This document shows, one piece after another, positions 20,887 to 30,315 of a stretch of 64,000 nt of DNA. The stretch is taken from the NCBI GenBank assembly GCA_015179045.1, contig WHUZ01000016.1, positions 62,001-126,000 on the forward strand, read 5' to 3'. A program made the translations under genes and the position numbers. Numbering within the stretch: the stretch's first letter is position 1; each line of letters starts with the position of its first letter. The notes below the pieces were generated by a model. The model saw only the letters and a list, made by a program, of their open reading frames with translations. It was not told the origin of the DNA and did no database searches. This DNA comes from Kalaharituber pfeilii (Eukaryota; Ascomycota; Pezizomycetes; Pezizales; Pezizaceae).

Positions 20887-20962
20887 CGTGTTGAGCACTG
20901 ACTAGTCCCAATTGGGCTTCATTGCACATGGTTTGGCCTTCGTCCTCGTCATTGAATAGTTC

Positions 20963-21195
20963 TGTTGAACCGACGGTGTAATCCTAGCACCGACACGGAG
21001 GAATTATAGGCCGGCGGGAGGAATTATAGGCCGGCGGGTTGACTGATGGTTGACTGTGGCGTGTGAAAAGTTTTTACTGTGGCAATTGTGAAGGTCGCTG
21101 TGAAGGACATATAAGTCACGGGTCCTGTGCATACTGGAGACTTCTTCTGTAATTAATTAATTAACTCTCTCCGCTCGAAAAGCGTGACTTCTTGA
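20963..21195 (+). repeat. 5' LTR of the copia element
   Basis: 233 bp, starts TGTTGA and ends CTTGA, not the usual TG...CA. Contains a 20-bp direct duplication (AGGAATTATAGGCCGGCGGG twice, about 20999-21038) and AATTAATTAATTAA near its 3' end. ATATAAG near 21109 may be the TATA element. Identical to the 3' LTR by eye. Confidence 0.92.
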
Positions 21196-21215
21196 GGTTA
21201 TGAGCCCGGAGCTCC
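21196..21215 (+). other. Primer binding site for half tRNA-iMet
   Basis: GGTTATGAGCCCGGAGCTCC follows the LTR with no gap. GGTTATGAGCCC is complementary to the anticodon arm (GGGCTCATAACC) of initiator tRNA-Met. Drosophila copia and yeast Ty5 use such a half-tRNA primer, cut in the anticodon loop; the same is inferred here. Confidence 0.8.
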
Positions 21216-21239
21216 ACTAGCCAAACACGTTACCTATTC

Positions 21240-21425
21240 ATCACTCGTCGCTCATCGGAGCCTATCACTCGTCGCTCATCGGAGCCTATCACTCGTCGCT
21301 CATCGGAGCCTATCACTCGTCGCTCATCGGAGCCTATCACTCGTCGCTCATCGGAGCTTATCACTCGTCGCTCATCGTCACTCATCAATCGTCGCTCATC
21401 GGAGCCCATTACTCGTCAAGCTCAT
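21240..21425 (+). repeat. 24-bp tandem repeats in the copia leader
   Basis: About seven copies of a 24-bp unit (TCACTCGTCGCTCATCGGAG plus CCTA); the first five are nearly identical and the rest partial. They lie between the primer site and the gag start and could affect packaging or translation of the RNA; no role can be read from sequence. Confidence 0.85.
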
Positions 21426-21443
21426 CATTTGCTGCTTACCACT

Positions 21444-24400
21444 ATGTCGTCAGAAGGCGCCTCCTCCTCTTCTTTCTCTATAGCGAAATCCACGTCAACT
21501 CTCGACATTTCCGAAGTACTGAAAATCACCCCTCGCATCTCCAAAAAGTTGTCAAATGAAGATAACTATCCTGCGTGGGCCATTGAGGCCACACGCCAGC
21601 TTCGGAGACAGAAGCTGCTTCAAATAGTAACTGGAAACGAAATCGAACCACCCTCCAACTCAACAGATCTCGCTTTATGGCAGGATAAAAGCGATAAAGC
21701 ACTAGACTATATTATGGAAAGCTGTGAAGAAGAGCCACAACTAATGATAAGAGGAGCATCAACAGCAGCGGAAGCTTGGAAGATCCTTAAAGAAACTTAC
21801 GAAGGAAGAACTAGAACCCATCTCGCTGCTCTGTTTTTTAATGTGGTACAATTACGGTTTGATGATCGAAAAATGACGATTACTGACCATATCATGGCCT
21901 TCGAATCCCATTGGCTTAAGTTAGCTACCAGTGTCGCCAGTGTCACCGCCGGCACTACATCGCTAGCAGCTGGAATTAAGAACTTCACAGTCACTGATTC
22001 CTGGAAGGCGACCGCATTACTCAACACTCTTCCTAAAATTCAACCCTATATCAATATTATCGACAATATTACAACCAAGGAAGACGTACCAACATATTCG
22101 AATGTGGTTCTCAGACTCAAGGAAATTTCGCGACCTACTAGCAAAAAGCACAACTCTAAGGATGAACCTGAACCGGCAGCTGCCTTTGTCACTACCAGGA
22201 TACCATGTGGATTTTGTAAGGCTCGAGGCTTCCCAGGCACATCGCATACCGAATCAGAGTGTCGAACCAAGAAGAGAGAGCAAAACCGAACTTCCAAGCA
22301 AGCAAATACAACTGAATCAACTAGTACCGAAACGAACACTACAGAATGGCTAAACTTTGCCTTTAATACCGAAGCCAGTACTACTGTAACTACCACCTCC
22401 GAAGCTGCATGGGCTCTCGATTCAGCATGTTCTCAACATATGACGCCCTACCTAGAAGACCTTGTTGATGCGCAACCTCATATAGAGCCTATTAAAAGCT
22501 CAGCAGGAACTAGGATGTACTCATCTCATATTGGGACAGTATCAGTGGCCGGACTTTGGCTAAATAATGTGCTTGTTGTGCCAGAGTTATCACGGAGACT
22601 TGTGAGCTTAGGGGTACTTGAAAACGAGGGGGCAGAAATGCACATAGGAAAGGCTGGCAGGAAAATATCTCTTAAAGGCATAGAATGCAAGCTTAGGAAG
22701 GAAGGAAATCTATACATGTTCGAGAATAAGGTAGGAGAAGCACATGCAAGTATGAGTGAATGGCATGAAAGGTACGGCCATCTCCCCCTGTCCGCTTTCA
22801 AGAACATTCAAGAAGCTCCATCATCTCTCCACACTTCCCAACTACAATGCGAAGCCTGCATGAAAGGAAAGATGAGCAAGCCTCCATCCCCTGCCCAGGA
22901 GTCGATCAGAACGACATCTATAGGTGAACTTATTCATTCAGATGTTTGTGGACCACTTCCGATTCAGAGCCTCAATAACTGTCGGTACTTCGTCACCCTT
23001 ATTGATGATTATTCTCGACTGTGCATCGCCAAATCGATTCCAAACAAAGGAGTTGCTGCTGAAACACTTCAGTTGATGATTCAACAATTCACTACCATGA
23101 CTGGGAAACCAATAAGGGCCTTGAGGACAGATCATGGAGGAGAGTTCAAGTCGAAAACTTTCCTTCAATGGCTTGAACAGCAAGGCATTATCAGCCACCC
23201 CACAGTTCCCTATCACAGTGAGACAAACGCTGTAGCTGAAAGACTGAACAGAACACTTATGGACTTAGTCAGGACCAATTTGCATGGGAGTGGAATGCCT
23301 AAGAATACATGGAATCTAGCCTTGGAGTACTCGGTTTTTGTCAAGAATAGAATTCCGCACCGGTCATTGAAAGGCAAGTCGCCACTTGAGGTCGCAGTAC
23401 CTGGTATCAATATTCAGGCGCAAAGACAGCAGTTCAGACCGTTTGGAGAGAAAGTGTTCGCCCATACATACACAGACAACAAACTAGGTGATAAGGCAAT
23501 GGTGGCACGGATAGTAGGATTTACACCAACATATGGGGTATACAAAGTCATTTTACCAGATAGACGAGTTACCCTGGCTAAGAATCCTAAACCCCGAAAA
23601 GAATCACAAGTAACATCTCTAATAGACCCTTCAATCGAACTTTCAGTACCCAAACCAGTCCAAATACCTATCGATTCGGCAACTATGCCAGGTCAGTTCC
23701 CTCAAACACCGGCAAAGCAGGTCTCTCAAGAATCAACAACCGGGGTAGCGAGAAGTACGGCGAAACCGGTGACTCAGTTAAGACTACCACCACCAGCATC
23801 ATCAAGCCAACCTATGAATTTGCCAGAGCAATCAGAACCTTGGTGGCAAAAGTATGGTGATACCTTCCCGGAAGCAGCAAGACAACGAGCGGCAGAATTC
23901 CAGCTACAACAAGAGTTCCAAGCGTCAAAATCTATAAGTGATGAGAGGCCGACCAGAGTCCCAAAACCAATCAAACGATTTGACCCCTCGGACCCCTCCA
24001 CCTATGTAACAGAAGCGTGTCTGACTATTCAAGAGGCACTACAGAGTCCGGAGGCAAATCACTGGCAGGACGCACTTCAGCGAGAGCTTAAGCAGCTAGA
24101 GAAATACCAAGTTTTTGAGTGGGTAGATCAGGTACCAGCAGGAGCCACAACAGTAGATACAAAGGTAGTACTCCGAATCAAGTCAGAGCTAGATCCCACA
24201 AACCCCAAGAGGTATAAAGCAAGGCTTACAGCCAGAGGATTTACTCAACGACCTGGAATCGATTACCACGAGACATTTGCACCAGTCTGCAGGGCCGAAT
24301 CCTGGCGACTCGCACTTCACCGAGCTATACAGAGAAACTGGGTAGTTGAGCAATTTGATATAGAAGCTGCATACCTGAATTCACCAGTTACTGAAGAACT

Positions 24401-25517
24401 CTATATTAAAGACCCACATTTTACTGGTACTCGAGCCTGGAGACTCAAGAAGGCACTCTACGGATTAAAGCAAGCGGCACGGAATTGGAATACTGTCCTC
24501 CATGACTTACTACTTTCAGCTGGGCTCTCCCAATGCAAGGATGATTTAGGCCTATACTTCAGTAACACAACCGTCATAACTGTCCATGTTGATGACCTGC
24601 TCGGAACGTTTGCCTCGCAAGACGAATGTGAACAACTCGTCAAACACCTATCAACATATGTTACAGTCGAACGGAAAGGCAAGCCCAGTCTATTCCTTGG
24701 AGTGCACCTTAGCTGGAGCTCAGAAACAGTCATGCTTTCAATGGCAACAGCGATCCGAGAGGTTTGCCAGCAACATGGAATCATTCAGCATGCACCTCAC
24801 CCATACCAGGACCTAGAAATGAATGGGACACCTCTGCCGAATCCAAAACCCTTTCAGTCTCTTATAGGGGCACTACTCTTCATAGCTCGCATGTGCCGCC
24901 CTGACATCAGGTATGCAGTCAGTAGGTTATCCAGGAGAACAGCATCACCATCAGAATCAGATCTGCAAGCAGCAAGACGGGTGGCAGCTTACCTTCTTGG
25001 GACCGCAAATGAAGGGATAGAGTTAGGTAAGGGACTCGGACAAGATCTCAGAATAATAACCGATGCGGGTGAGGAACAATTGGAGGAAAAAGCAACCACG
25101 GGTATTCTGGTAATGATGGGAGATGCACCCCTGGGATGGCAGAGTAGAAAGCAGGATGTGGTGACCCTTTCCTCTACTGAAGCGGAATATATAGCTCTGG
25201 GGGAGGCTGCACAAGAGGCCTTATGGTGGGGAAAAATATTGAAGGACCTAGACAGCAGAGACACATTTGTTCCACATGTGTTTTCAGACAGCACCGGGGC
25301 CTGCAAACTGTCAGACAACCCGGAATTCCACCAGCGGACTAAGCACATCAGGCGGCGCCATCACTTCGTCAGGGAATGTGTGGAGAATGGAGAGCTTCTT
25401 GTTTCGTGGATATCAGGGAAGGAGAATCCAGCTGATGGGCTAACCAAGGTATTAACAGGACAGAAGTTTACGAAGTTCAAAGAGTACCTAGGAATGATGA
25501 TTGGGAGGAAATATTGA
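21444..25517 (+). CDS. Copia gag-pol polyprotein
   Basis: The ATG at 21444 gives a single frame of 1357 residues. In order: a UBN2/Gag-like region (about 1-240); a zinc knuckle with unusual CX2CX9HX4C spacing (about 265-283); an aspartic protease at WALDSACSQHM (D near 326); a GAG-pre-integrase HERYGH...CEAC; an integrase core with HSDVCGP, RTDHGGEF and AVAERLN (DDE triad at about 499, 562, 599); a reverse transcriptase with FTQRPGIDYHETFAPV (about 932) and HVDDLLG (about 1048) in place of the usual YVDD; and RNase H with LSSTEAEYIAL (about 1242) and ENPADGLTK. Protease-integrase-RT order defines Ty1/copia. No stop or frameshift is seen, so the product is probably functional. It acts in virus-like particles of the host's own retroelement. 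Confidence 0.95.
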   Translation: MSSEGASSSSFSIAKSTSTLDISEVLKITPRISKKLSNEDNYPAWAIEATRQLRRQKLLQIVTGNEIEPPSNSTDLALWQDKSDKALDYIMESCEEEPQLMIRGASTAAEAWKILKETYEGRTRTHLAALFFNVVQLRFDDRKMTITDHIMAFESHWLKLATSVASVTAGTTSLAAGIKNFTVTDSWKATALLNTLPKIQPYINIIDNITTKEDVPTYSNVVLRLKEISRPTSKKHNSKDEPEPAAAFVTTRIPCGFCKARGFPGTSHTESECRTKKREQNRTSKQANTTESTSTETNTTEWLNFAFNTEASTTVTTTSEAAWALDSACSQHMTPYLEDLVDAQPHIEPIKSSAGTRMYSSHIGTVSVAGLWLNNVLVVPELSRRLVSLGVLENEGAEMHIGKAGRKISLKGIECKLRKEGNLYMFENKVGEAHASMSEWHERYGHLPLSAFKNIQEAPSSLHTSQLQCEACMKGKMSKPPSPAQESIRTTSIGELIHSDVCGPLPIQSLNNCRYFVTLIDDYSRLCIAKSIPNKGVAAETLQLMIQQFTTMTGKPIRALRTDHGGEFKSKTFLQWLEQQGIISHPTVPYHSETNAVAERLNRTLMDLVRTNLHGSGMPKNTWNLALEYSVFVKNRIPHRSLKGKSPLEVAVPGINIQAQRQQFRPFGEKVFAHTYTDNKLGDKAMVARIVGFTPTYGVYKVILPDRRVTLAKNPKPRKESQVTSLIDPSIELSVPKPVQIPIDSATMPGQFPQTPAKQVSQESTTGVARSTAKPVTQLRLPPPASSSQPMNLPEQSEPWWQKYGDTFPEAARQRAAEFQLQQEFQASKSISDERPTRVPKPIKRFDPSDPSTYVTEACLTIQEALQSPEANHWQDALQRELKQLEKYQVFEWVDQVPAGATTVDTKVVLRIKSELDPTNPKRYKARLTARGFTQRPGIDYHETFAPVCRAESWRLALHRAIQRNWVVEQFDIEAAYLNSPVTEELYIKDPHFTGTRAWRLKKALYGLKQAARNWNTVLHDLLLSAGLSQCKDDLGLYFSNTTVITVHVDDLLGTFASQDECEQLVKHLSTYVTVERKGKPSLFLGVHLSWSSETVMLSMATAIREVCQQHGIIQHAPHPYQDLEMNGTPLPNPKPFQSLIGALLFIARMCRPDIRYAVSRLSRRTASPSESDLQAARRVAAYLLGTANEGIELGKGLGQDLRIITDAGEEQLEEKATTGILVMMGDAPLGWQSRKQDVVTLSSTEAEYIALGEAAQEALWWGKILKDLDSRDTFVPHVFSDSTGACKLSDNPEFHQRTKHIRRRHHFVRECVENGELLVSWISGKENPADGLTKVLTGQKFTKFKEYLGMMIGRKY

Positions 25518-25634
25518 AAAGATGGGACCAAGATCTGGAAGGAAATATAATGTTGGGAGCGTTCATGTGGACTGGTGGACCGTGGCTGGCAATAATGGGT
25601 ATTGACTTTCAATGGGTGCTAGATTAAGAGGGGG

Positions 25635-25867
25635 TGTTGAACCGACGGTGTAATCCTAGCACCGACACGGAGGAATTATAGGCCGGCGGGAGGAATTATA
25701 GGCCGGCGGGTTGACTGATGGTTGACTGTGGCGTGTGAAAAGTTTTTACTGTGGCAATTGTGAAGGTCGCTGTGAAGGACATATAAGTCACGGGTCCTGT
25801 GCATACTGGAGACTTCTTCTGTAATTAATTAATTAACTCTCTCCGCTCGAAAAGCGTGACTTCTTGA
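25635..25867 (+). repeat. 3' LTR of the copia element
   Basis: Identical to the 5' LTR over all 233 bases by eye. It supplies the terminal codons and stop (25825) of the truncated host-gene frame on the opposite strand. Confidence 0.92.
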
Positions 25868-26119
25868 AGTTCATCCAGATCCACTGGAACCTCATAATCT
25901 ACATCCTGCGGCAATTCGTTTTGGCCTCTGTGGTAGGGATTGGAGGGAGCCAGAGCCTCGTCCTCGGCTGCACCGGATGTAGATTCTCCTAGAAAGCCAC
26001 GTTCCCACAAATCTGGAAACCGGTCAAAGACCGTAGGGAAATCTTCATACAAAAGACTCTCAAGGTCGAGAAGGTCCATGGTGCTGTCAAGTTCTTGGTT
26101 TGCAGAAGACATGTCGGCA

Positions 26120-26750
26120 AGAAGAGTAAAGGGAAAAGAGTGAGAGAAGGGAATCTGTTTAATATGGGAAGTAAAGGTCTCAGGTCTGAGGCACGAAGGT
26201 CAGTAGGTATATAGTCCCCTGAGGAAATAATAATGAGAAGATAGATGAGCGTGGGAGAAGCAAGGCTTTATAGTAACAGGTTTCAAAGTAACAGGGTTTG
26301 AGTCAGCAAGAGCAGTAGGTAAATGGTCTCCCGTGGAAATACAGTCCAAAGAAGATAGGGAAGAGGAACAAGAGCATAAGAACCATTCCTTATATAAGAG
26401 AAAACTGCAGCAAGGCTTTCCCATTTGTGCCTGTCCACAAAGTCAAATGGGCGATTGAGGATCAAGGTTCTGTTCTGGCAGCGACAAATGTCAGGGCAGC
26501 TGCGGCCTAAGGGACGGGACGGGGCGCGAGCACTGTGGGAGGGAACGGACGGAAGTTCTGAGGAGGGGAACGAGAACACAATAGTAAAGAGCTAGAGATA
26601 ACCGCGAGGCACAAAGACAAAGACCGGTTCACTGTATTGAAGAGGACTATGAAACACTGCAAGACGGACAGAAGAACCACCCAGTTATACAGTGACCACC
26701 CTCGACGATGATGATGATGATGATGGAAACAAGCCTCCTTCTCCCCCTCC
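26120..26750. other. Upstream region of the split host gene
   Basis: Lies 5' of the minus-strand start at 26112. A CTTATATAAGG block (26390-26401) could be a TATA element, but it is about 280 bp from the start codon. A short (ATG)n tract lies at 26708-26725. No other gene is supported. Confidence 0.35.
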
Positions 26751-26754
26751 TTAT

Positions 26755-26930
26755 ATACCCATCCTCCTCCGGTCCCCTTCCCCCTTGTGGTAATCGCCGC
26801 TCCTCAGTCCCTCAGGGCCCCCCCTTCCCTCTCGGGTAGTCTCCTCCAGGCTGTCATGGTCCCCCTTTCCCCCTTGGGTAGTCTCATCTAGGCCTTCATG
26901 GTCCCCCCTTCCATCTTGAGTTATCATCCA
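26755..26930. repeat. Minisatellite of about 42-48 bp
   Basis: Three to four diverged copies of a C-rich unit (CCCCTTTCCCCCTTGGGTAG, TCTCATCTAGGC, CTTCATGGTC). The minus strand reads as a repeated GDHEGLDETTQGGK-like peptide, but no gene model supports it. Confidence 0.6.
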
Positions 26931-26965
26931 CCGTTGCATCATCAAGCGCCAAGATTCCCACAGCA

Positions 26966-27506
26966 CCGTTCTGATTTCTTCCGCAGGGAATGGATGAGAA
27001 GCTTTTGAATTGATGACAAGGAAAGAACATTCTGGTCAACAAGCTATGAAGCGGCTGGTTAGGTTTTTGTCCAGCAGTTCGGTCGAAGGGACGCGGTCGG
27101 CCCAAAGCGAGCACTGGCGAGCACCCGTTCTGATTTCTTGCGCAAGGAGCGGATGAGAAGCTTTTGGATTTATAACAGAAAAAACATTTTACCTTAAGGT
27201 GGTCAACAAGCTACGAAACTGCTCGTTGGGTTTGGATATACGCGACATGTATGTAGCTTTGTTTTGCGACTACTGTTTGTCTTCCCACGGCATTCAATAT
27301 ACTGAAAGGTTGAAGAGAAGCCGAAGATTCTACTGTGGAGGCGGCTCGGGCGAAGGAATGCCGGGAGGGGGCGGGAGGGCCGAAGCTAGTACCCGTCTCA
27401 TTGCTTCAGCAAGGGACTGTGAGAAGCTATTTGGATTCATGACATGAAACAGCATTCTGCGCTAAACCAGCCAACAAGCTACGAAACGGCTCGTTAGGTT
27501 TGGGTC
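26966..27506. repeat. Three diverged direct repeats of about 110 bp
   Basis: Each copy has GTTCTGATTTCTT..GCA.GGA, GGATGAGAAGCTTTTG, CATT and CAACAAGCTA.GAA.C.GCT.GTTRGG in order; they start near 26966, 27125 and 27395, with unequal spacers. Downstream copies are more diverged. Unknown class. Confidence 0.6.
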
Positions 27507-28300
27507 CTGTATAGGCAACATTTAGATGGTATTACTCTCTGTCGCTCTAAATGTAAACGTGGAAAAAAAGCTGCCGAGAATTGGGTACTGGGCTCACATT
27601 GCCCTGTATTTCTCACAAACATTCTGTTCACCGCAACTGAAAGGCCTTCCTTGCAGCATGAAAACCTCTATACCCTCAAATTTCCTCTTTTCCCCTGCTC
27701 CTGTGCTGTGACATCCCTTACCTTCGTTCCCCTCGCTTATACCCGCCTTCCCCATGGGGCAGGCACCTTTAGCCGCATCGGTAGTCTTCATCCACTAGCA
27801 CTTTGGGAAAATTAAGCGAGCTGTCATTGTACGCTACCCCAGACGATTAACGTTGTTCTGGAATTCTATTGGACACAAAGTCTAAAATTAAGCTTACTTA
27901 CACAATGACTGGTGCCTGTTCCCGAGCGGTGCCGCTGCAGGAGCCGCGGTTTACCCGCGGGGGTTCAAGAGGGGATTAGTTACAAAGAGCGGTTTTGGCC
28001 CATCCACGAGGATTGGAGACGGGCTGGCCTCAATGCATGCTCGCGGTGCGCAAGTTGTAAAGCGGAAAACAAGGGAGAGGGAAGTAGAGCTCGCGCATTC
28101 CACTTGTTCCTGTTTTGCATGATCTCTGCGCTGTTGCGATATACTCGGGCCCAATCTCAGGCTCGGTGCAAGATTAACCGGTGTTTTTTTCCGACCTAGA
28201 CGGCTTGCACCGCCGCGACTCCCGTTCGGCCGGTCTGCGCTTACCCCGGCTTTGAAAGAGGGCTCGGGTATTGCCCACTACGCTTCTGGATACTTAGGCG
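27507..28300. other. Gene-free region with a GC-rich segment
   Basis: The segment at 27905-28250 is GC-rich and contains a CCGCGG...CCGCGG palindromic motif, but does not match any rRNA or tRNA I can recognise. No convincing coding frame. Confidence 0.3.
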
Positions 28301-28369
28301 TGCTGTATTTTACGACACTTGTTGAGTCAAAAACATACTGATGGTAGGGGCTAAACCCTAACGCTCCTA

Positions 28370-28480
28370 ATGTTGTTTGAAACACTAATAGATGTTTCGT
28401 TTTCCCTTCGTTGAGGATCGAAACACTAATAGTTGTTTTGCTTCCTCTTCGTCTAGGCATGAAACACTAATTCGCTATTT
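28370..28480. repeat. Short tandem repeat with GAAACACTAAT motif
   Basis: Two and a half copies of a unit of about 46 bp; each starts GAAACACTAAT and continues with a TGTTT.G.TT.CC.CTTCGT block. No coding role seen. Confidence 0.55.
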
Positions 28481-28499
28481 AGAGGTTAGGCTAGTAGAG

Positions 28500-30220
28500 G
28501 GATGAGATTATGAGGGCCTTGGTAGGGGTAGCATTTACAGTCGTGCTCTCGCTAAGAAGGCCTCCAGGCGAGCAATGAGGCCGAAGCTCCACTTGATAGT
28601 TGCAGAAAAATGTGAGTAGCGAGTCATATTCAAATTGTGCGCTGTTATGTTGCTGCTAACACTGCTCAGGACAGGCAGATTCTCTTCTCTGTACACCTGA
28701 CTGCCTGTGCTAAGTTTGGCCCTATGTGGGTGCGAAATGAAGTGCTGCTCAAGTAGCTCCGTTACTCGAAACCAACAGGTTCTGGTGATATGTAGCAGGT
28801 GTATTCGCTCCAAATGCATCTACTACCGTTAGAAGTTAGGCAGAAGCTATGATTGTTATCCTATCATAGACGCAGCAGCCAGAGGAATGTATCTGATTTA
28901 TTGAGACCATGAGGTTACTCTGGAGCATTTACTGACCTACATCATAGCCCCCGCCGACATCCACCGGTGCAAGCCATCCACCTCCGGCACATCATGTCTC
29001 ACCGGGCATTACTACAGATTTCTCCAAAAGCAAGCCTGGACGTCCGGTCCTGCCTATAATAGATGTGCGTCTTCTCCCGACTCTAAAACTTTGGGAGCGT
29101 CCTTCTGTGCCCGCAGCTTCTAACAAGGCTATGAGGAGATTATATAACCAAGAAAATAAGGGAAATGTAAAGAACGATATAACAACCCGGGAATGTCGCT
29201 AGTACAGTACCTAGACCAAAGTGTACGCCGCCCCCTCACCATGCAATAATAGGAAAACCGCATATGCGCAGCATTGACCTCCGTATATGCAACCGGAAGA
29301 GATTGCCTTTGCATTATTATGAGTAATTCATATGATACTGGATAAGTGTGCACTTCAAATACAGTATATACAGTACTGCAGATATGAGTTCGCTATATTT
29401 CATTGATTGAGTTACCATTCTCATACTTGTTGAATATGATACTTGATATTAAGATGACTAACGGCGAGCTTTGCAACTTCACTGCTTCACTGTCAGCACT
29501 TTCACTCTCCAGTGATACAGAAAAGAGAAAGAGTTTTCGGATATTGAAAAAGATAGAATTATTGCCTTATTCAAGCTGGATTTAAGCATTATCAACATTC
29601 ATTTGATACAAGGTGGAGCTTCAGTTATCAAACCGGCACCAGCGGAAGAATTGAATGATTGCTGGAGTGAGCAGATCCCCCAGGTGGTTTCAAGGCACTC
29701 GATAAGTATGCCACGATGGGTTGCAGCAGTACTGAAGGCGAAGGGCTGATATCTAAGTATTAGTGGAGGGGGAGTCGGAGTTGAGCAGCTTTGGGGTATT
29801 TTGAGTGACCTGAACCTTTTCTTGAAAGTCTTGTTGCTGGTACAGTATTCCGCTGATGTAGTCTCCTGTTGATGCATGTTTAGCTGACTTCTTTTGCCTT
29901 AGAATTTTGATATACTTATATATTTATTTGACAGTTTTGCACATGTACTGGAGTTAGGTTTAATATTTTTCCTTAATCATGGTATTCTAGTTACGAGATA
30001 TTCAGAGTGTTCTTGGTTATGAGGCCTTGATCTACTGGTATTTTTCCTATTGCATTGCGAACGTCAATGCAATGCATATGCACTTTTCTTACTATTGCAT
30101 AGTGAGGGGGTGGAGTACACTTATACCTAGGTACTGTATGTTAGCGGCTTCAATCTCACGTTGTTTTTTGTTCTTTTTTCACGTGTTTTTATTTTAAAGA
30201 AAAAAAATATTAACTCGCTT
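28500..30220. other. Gene-free region; LTR-like repeat copy 2 inside
   Basis: At 28840-29025 the sequence matches the LTR-like repeat at 3288-3475 in several blocks (CCATGAGGTTACTCTGGAGC, GCATTACTACAGATTTCTCC). The remainder, including 29130-30220, shows only short open frames without domains. Confidence 0.35.
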
Positions 30221-30233
30221 AGCCATTCGTCAT

Positions 30234-30302
30234 TTTTTTTTTTTCATTTTTTTTTTTGGGGTCACATAACCCCGCATACATGCTACTGGCCTATGGCAGG
30301 GA
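30234..30302 (-). mobile_element. Family B hairpin-only micro-retroposon
   Basis: A perfect 13-bp duplication AGCCATTCGTCAT (30221-30233, 30303-30315) brackets 69 bp: a T-rich tail, GGTCACATAACCCCGCATAC and GGCCTATGGCAGGGA. On the minus strand it starts TCCCTGCCATAGGCC and forms the B hairpin. Confidence 0.88.
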
Positions 30303-30315
30303 AGCCATTCGTCAT

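Larger units (their letters stand above)
20963..25867 (+). mobile_element. Intact Ty1/copia LTR retrotransposon, young insertion
   Basis: Two identical 233-bp LTRs (20963-21195, 25635-25867) bracket one uninterrupted gag-pol frame. A 5-bp target duplication AGTTC lies at 20958-20962 and 25868-25872. The primer site starts directly after the 5' LTR and a purine tract AAGAGGGGG (25626-25634) directly precedes the 3' LTR. Identical LTRs and an open frame indicate a very recent insertion, possibly still mobile. The 5' LTR and leader lie next to the 3' part of the split host gene, and the element is antisense to that gene. Confidence 0.95.
19748..26112 (-). pseudogene. Host gene of unknown function split by the copia element
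   Basis: The minus-strand gene starts with ATG at 26112. Its first exon runs to 25868, where the copia element begins, and resumes at 20957 if one copy of the 5-bp duplication is removed. A 54-nt intron (20833-20886: GTATGC, TGCTGAC branch site, CAG) and a final exon 19748-20832 follow. The three coding blocks (245, 71 and 1085 nt) sum to 467 codons with no stop, so the gene was intact just before insertion. The predicted 466-residue product has an acidic N-terminus (DLLDLESLLYEDF) and a long Pro/Ser/Ala-rich, probably disordered body. Its basic tail (SKRRAKGG, PKRKNPKGRG) suggests a nuclear location. The body repeats a GNPV...PEPS...SSKR-like segment twice. I recognise no catalytic domain. 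The present 5' fragment reads into the LTR and stops at 25825. Confidence 0.7.

Noticed and set aside
21240..21425. Regular repeats as a CRISPR-like array
   Set aside because: The 24-bp units are contiguous with no spacers, in a retrotransposon leader of a eukaryote.
27905..28250. GC-rich segment as rRNA or tRNA
   Set aside because: No conserved rRNA core or tRNA arm pattern was found; only scattered palindromic GC motifs.
28346..28362. CTAAACCCTAAC as a telomere repeat
   Set aside because: Only one unit is present, with no array.
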